A stretch of DNA of 48,248 nucleotides from Streptomyces spinoverrucosus. Lineage in GTDB: Bacteria; Actinomycetota; Actinomycetes; Streptomycetales; Streptomycetaceae. Each line of letters starts with the position of its first letter. The stretch's first letter is position 1. The stretch covers positions 1 through 48,248 of the forward strand of contig NZ_BJND01000068.1 of NCBI RefSeq assembly GCF_006539505.1. The letters are read 5' to 3'. Shown here one piece after another: positions 46,395 to 48,248 of the stretch. The notes beneath the pieces were generated by a model. It had not been told where the DNA came from. It searched no databases and was given only the letters and a program-made list of their open reading frames with translations. A program made the translations under genes and the position numbers.

Positions 46395-47678
46395 ATGAGA
46401 CTTCGTTCCCTGACCATGTGGGCCGCAGCCACGGCCGGCTGCCTCACCCTCACCCTGCTGCCCTCCGCCGCGGCGACCGCCCAGACCACCGACGAACCGT
46501 CCCCGACGTCCGTCACGATGACCGCCCCCCAGGTCCAGCCGAAGGTGACCCGGCTGCTGTTCGCCGTACCTCAGACGCTCGACGAGCTCAAGGTCTCTCT
46601 CGCCGGGCTCCAGCCGCTCCTGCTGCGCTACACCGGCGAGATCGGCGGCGGCGACCAGCCGGGGCCCGGCGTCCCCGCCGACCAGGCCATCGAAAGCATG
46701 CGCGAGAGCGTCGTCGGCCAGTACGGCGTGGAGCCGCTCGTCTTCCTGGTCGTCGTGGACGGCGAAGTGCCCGCCGCCCAGCTCACGGCGCTCGACCCGG
46801 TGCTCGCCGAGGCCAGGACCTTCGACTCGGACTCGGAGTCCGTGGACCGCCTGCCCCTCGGCACCCTCGAACAGGCAGCCGACGCCACCCGGGCCAGGGA
46901 GGCCCTGCTGGGCCGCAGCGACGCCATGAAGGCGGCCGCCGAGGAAAGCCGCGAGGACGCGCCCTCGTCGTCATCGTCCTCCGCCGAGCAGCCGACGACT
47001 GCGGCGAACATCTCGAACGCCTGGGCTCCGTGGTACGGGACGATGCGGGCGTACAACAATCCGTACGAGTCCCCCACGGACATGCCGCGCAAGTTCCGGC
47101 ACTACCTCCGCTGGTACTCCGCAAGCAACATCGCCGCCTTCGGTGACGACTTCGCGTACGAGCACAACATGTCGCTCTACAACACCGATCTGTGGGACCT
47201 CACCCGTCCGTACTGCGCGGACAGCGCCTACACGGAGTTCTGGGCCGGCTGGTCGACCGGGTTCAAGTGGAACGCCGTGAAGTACGGCTGGAACTTCCCG
47301 AGCGCCGCCGCGGCCTACTGGGACTGGGACGACACCACCGACTCCTGCGAGAAGCTCGACTTCTCCGTCGGCATCGGCTACCCGAAGAAGCTCACCGCAG
47401 GGGTGGCGTACAACTTCTGGATCGCCGCCGAGAAGGGCACCAAGTCCAGCTCCCCGTACGACCTGGGCGCCCAGAAGATCAGCAACGACTGCAACGACCT
47501 CGGCATGGAGCCGGGCAGCTCCTGCACGGGCCTGAACTACGACCGGCCGGGTTCCGGCACCGAGCCACTGGTGGGCAAGTCCCGCGGCTGGCGCGTGCCG
47601 AGTTGCGCGGACTGGGTGCGGGGCGGCTCGCCCACCTACAAGGCGAACGGCACCTACGACTGCCCCGCCAACCGCTGA
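46395..47678 (+). CDS. Secreted protein, function unknown
   Basis: 427 residues. Signal peptide (MWAAATAGCLTLTLLPSAAA) followed by a domain of about 150 residues with a hydrophobic core (PLVFLVVVDGEVPAAQ). A poly-Ser linker (about 194-200) separates a C-terminal domain rich in Trp/Tyr (AWAPWYGTMRAYNNPY; YLRWYSASNIAAF; TEFWAGWSTGFKWNAVKYGW) with six Cys. The aromatic pattern recalls carbohydrate- or surface-binding beta domains, but no family is recognised. GGAGCAG precedes the ATG. It follows the caspase-like gene after 30 bases and may be its substrate, partner or inhibitor. Confidence 0.8.
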   Translation: MRLRSLTMWAAATAGCLTLTLLPSAAATAQTTDEPSPTSVTMTAPQVQPKVTRLLFAVPQTLDELKVSLAGLQPLLLRYTGEIGGGDQPGPGVPADQAIESMRESVVGQYGVEPLVFLVVVDGEVPAAQLTALDPVLAEARTFDSDSESVDRLPLGTLEQAADATRAREALLGRSDAMKAAAEESREDAPSSSSSSAEQPTTAANISNAWAPWYGTMRAYNNPYESPTDMPRKFRHYLRWYSASNIAAFGDDFAYEHNMSLYNTDLWDLTRPYCADSAYTEFWAGWSTGFKWNAVKYGWNFPSAAAAYWDWDDTTDSCEKLDFSVGIGYPKKLTAGVAYNFWIAAEKGTKSSSPYDLGAQKISNDCNDLGMEPGSSCTGLNYDRPGSGTEPLVGKSRGWRVPSCADWVRGGSPTYKANGTYDCPANR

Positions 47679-47705
47679 CGTCCGGCCTTCGAGGATGATG
47701 CGCGC

Positions 47706-48053
47706 ATGAACGCACACGAACACCCGGGCGCCGATCGCAGCCGCCTCCTTCGCAGAGCGGGCCTGGCGGGTGCGCTTCTGCTCGCCGTACTGGCCGCGGT
47801 GCTGTGGCTCGGGGCCAACGCCATCGGGTCCAAGCAGTGCAGGGAGGACGGCCATGGGCTGCTTGTCGAAGGCGGCGGCACGTCCATGACCGAGCGGGGC
47901 TGCGAGGTCACGGTTCCGACCACCGCGGGCCGGGTCACCGGCCTGCTGCCCACGCTCAGCGAGCCGGTCGCGGGCGCGGCACTGATCGCGGGACTCGCCG
48001 GTGCCGTACCGCCCAGCATCTGCCTCTGGCTGGCGACCCGACGTCCGCGCTGA
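47706..48053 (+). CDS. Small two-helix membrane protein
   Basis: 115 residues. One helix near residues 18-38 (AGLAGALLLAVLAAVLWLGA) and another near 88-110 (VAGAALIAGLAGAVPPSICL) enclose an exterior loop of about 50 residues with two Cys (KQCREDGHG; ERGCEVTVP) that could form a disulfide. GAGGATG lies 6-12 bases before the ATG, and the gap to the preceding gene is 27 bp, so it may belong to the same transcript as the secreted genes. Function unknown. Confidence 0.72.
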   Translation: MNAHEHPGADRSRLLRRAGLAGALLLAVLAAVLWLGANAIGSKQCREDGHGLLVEGGGTSMTERGCEVTVPTTAGRVTGLLPTLSEPVAGAALIAGLAGAVPPSICLWLATRRPR

Positions 48054-48112
48054 CGCGCCGGCCCTGTCTTCCCGGGTGCAAGAGATTTGCCACCCGTCCC
48101 GGGGCCCCGTCC

Positions 48113-48144
48113 GGGCCGGTGGGCGCGACAACCCCCACCGGCCC
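48113..48144. terminator. Bidirectional terminator
   Basis: Perfect 11-bp arms (48113-48123 and 48134-48144) with a 10-base loop lie between the rightward membrane protein gene (stop 48053) and the leftward glutamine-synthetase-like gene (stop 48185). Confidence 0.8.
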
Positions 48145-48184
48145 GCAGTGGCCACGCGACCTTGCGCCTCCTCCTGGAAACGCG

Positions 48185-48248
48185 TTACAGCACCGGCAGA
48201 TTCTTCCGCAGCTCGAACGCCGTCACCTCGGACCGGTACTCGTACCAT
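48185..48248 (-). CDS. 3' end of a glutamine-synthetase-family gene (partial)
   Basis: Read leftward, the last 20 codons give WYEYRSEVTAFELRKNLPVL followed by TAA. A C-terminus of WYEYR...VT-x-FE...LP-x-L type is typical of GlnA-like proteins such as GlnA2, which in Streptomyces lies near glnE and works on polyamines rather than ammonia. Assignment to GlnA2 is inferred from ending and location; the body of the gene is outside the window. Confidence 0.7.
   Translation of the reverse strand, partial: WYEYRSEVTAFELRKNLPVL

Noticed and set aside
43446..48211. A 17-base identity (GGCAGATTCTTCCGCAG) between 43446-43462 and 48195-48211
   Set aside because: About one match of this length is expected by chance in a GC-rich 48-kb window, and one copy is simply coding sequence of the GlnA-like tail.
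46971..48248. A 425-codon minus-strand frame reaching the right edge
   Set aside because: It lies opposite the secreted protein, the small membrane protein and the terminator, and uses a different frame from the real glutamine-synthetase-like tail.

Overview
The window is a stretch of Streptomyces chromosome. The evidence is the very high G+C, GTG/TTG starts with purine-rich Shine-Dalgarno sites, long mirror ORFs opposite real genes, many secreted proteins, two glutamine synthetases of different types (GSI glnA and eukaryote-like GSII glnII) with the adenylyltransferase glnE, and the malR-malEFG cluster next to secreted GH13 enzymes. This arrangement corresponds to the core chromosome around glnA-glnII-malEFG-glnE of S. 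coelicolor and relatives. No tRNA, rRNA, CRISPR array, phage or full-length insertion sequence was found.

Layout. 0-4.6 kb: tail of an unknown gene, an RDD membrane protein, glnA with a near-perfect GlnR double box, two small envelope proteins, and the htpX-pspAB membrane stress pair. 4.6-8.3 kb: a small membrane protein, an AlkZ/YcaQ-like winged-helix protein, an unrecognised small protein, an ArsC-like reductase and a secreted double-psi-beta-barrel-like protein. 8.4-11.1 kb: glnII with a degenerate GlnR box, an epimerase-like SDR, then a deletion scar that joins the start of a sensor kinase gene to the end of its LuxR-type response regulator gene. 11.2-18.5 kb: a DUF1996 secreted protein, a lipoprotein, a membrane protein with a degenerate sigma-factor-like front, and a di-iron-like hydrolase / flavin-[2Fe-2S] reductase / TetR group. 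18.6-32.9 kb: the maltodextrin and starch region, transcribed leftward from malE: malE-malF-malG-aglA, then separately promoted alpha-amylase and a 1803-residue amylopullulanase, with malR divergent from malE. CTTGC/GCAAG repeats mark the malE, malR, amylase and pullulanase promoters. 33-39 kb: a PAP2-family membrane protein, a 1257-residue subtilase and a divergent LuxR-type regulator whose stop codon is formed by a 279-bp MITE-like element. 39.3-43.4 kb: glnE, a PPOX-fold protein and a VOC protein. 43.6-48.1 kb: an ECF-sigma-like protein with a membrane anchor and Pro-rich exterior, followed by a secreted caspase-like/PepSY-like protein, a second secreted protein and a small membrane protein. 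The right edge holds the last 20 codons of a third glutamine-synthetase-family gene.

How the genes work together. Extracellular amylase and pullulanase make maltodextrins, MalE-MalF-MalG import them (the ATPase must be supplied from elsewhere), AglA hydrolyses them, and MalR probably represses the set. GlnR would set glnA/glnII transcription and GlnE would adjust GSI activity through Tyr397. The most promising undescribed units are the sigma/anchor plus secreted caspase-like cluster at the right end and the sigma-like/extracytoplasmic fusion at 13.4-15.3 kb.
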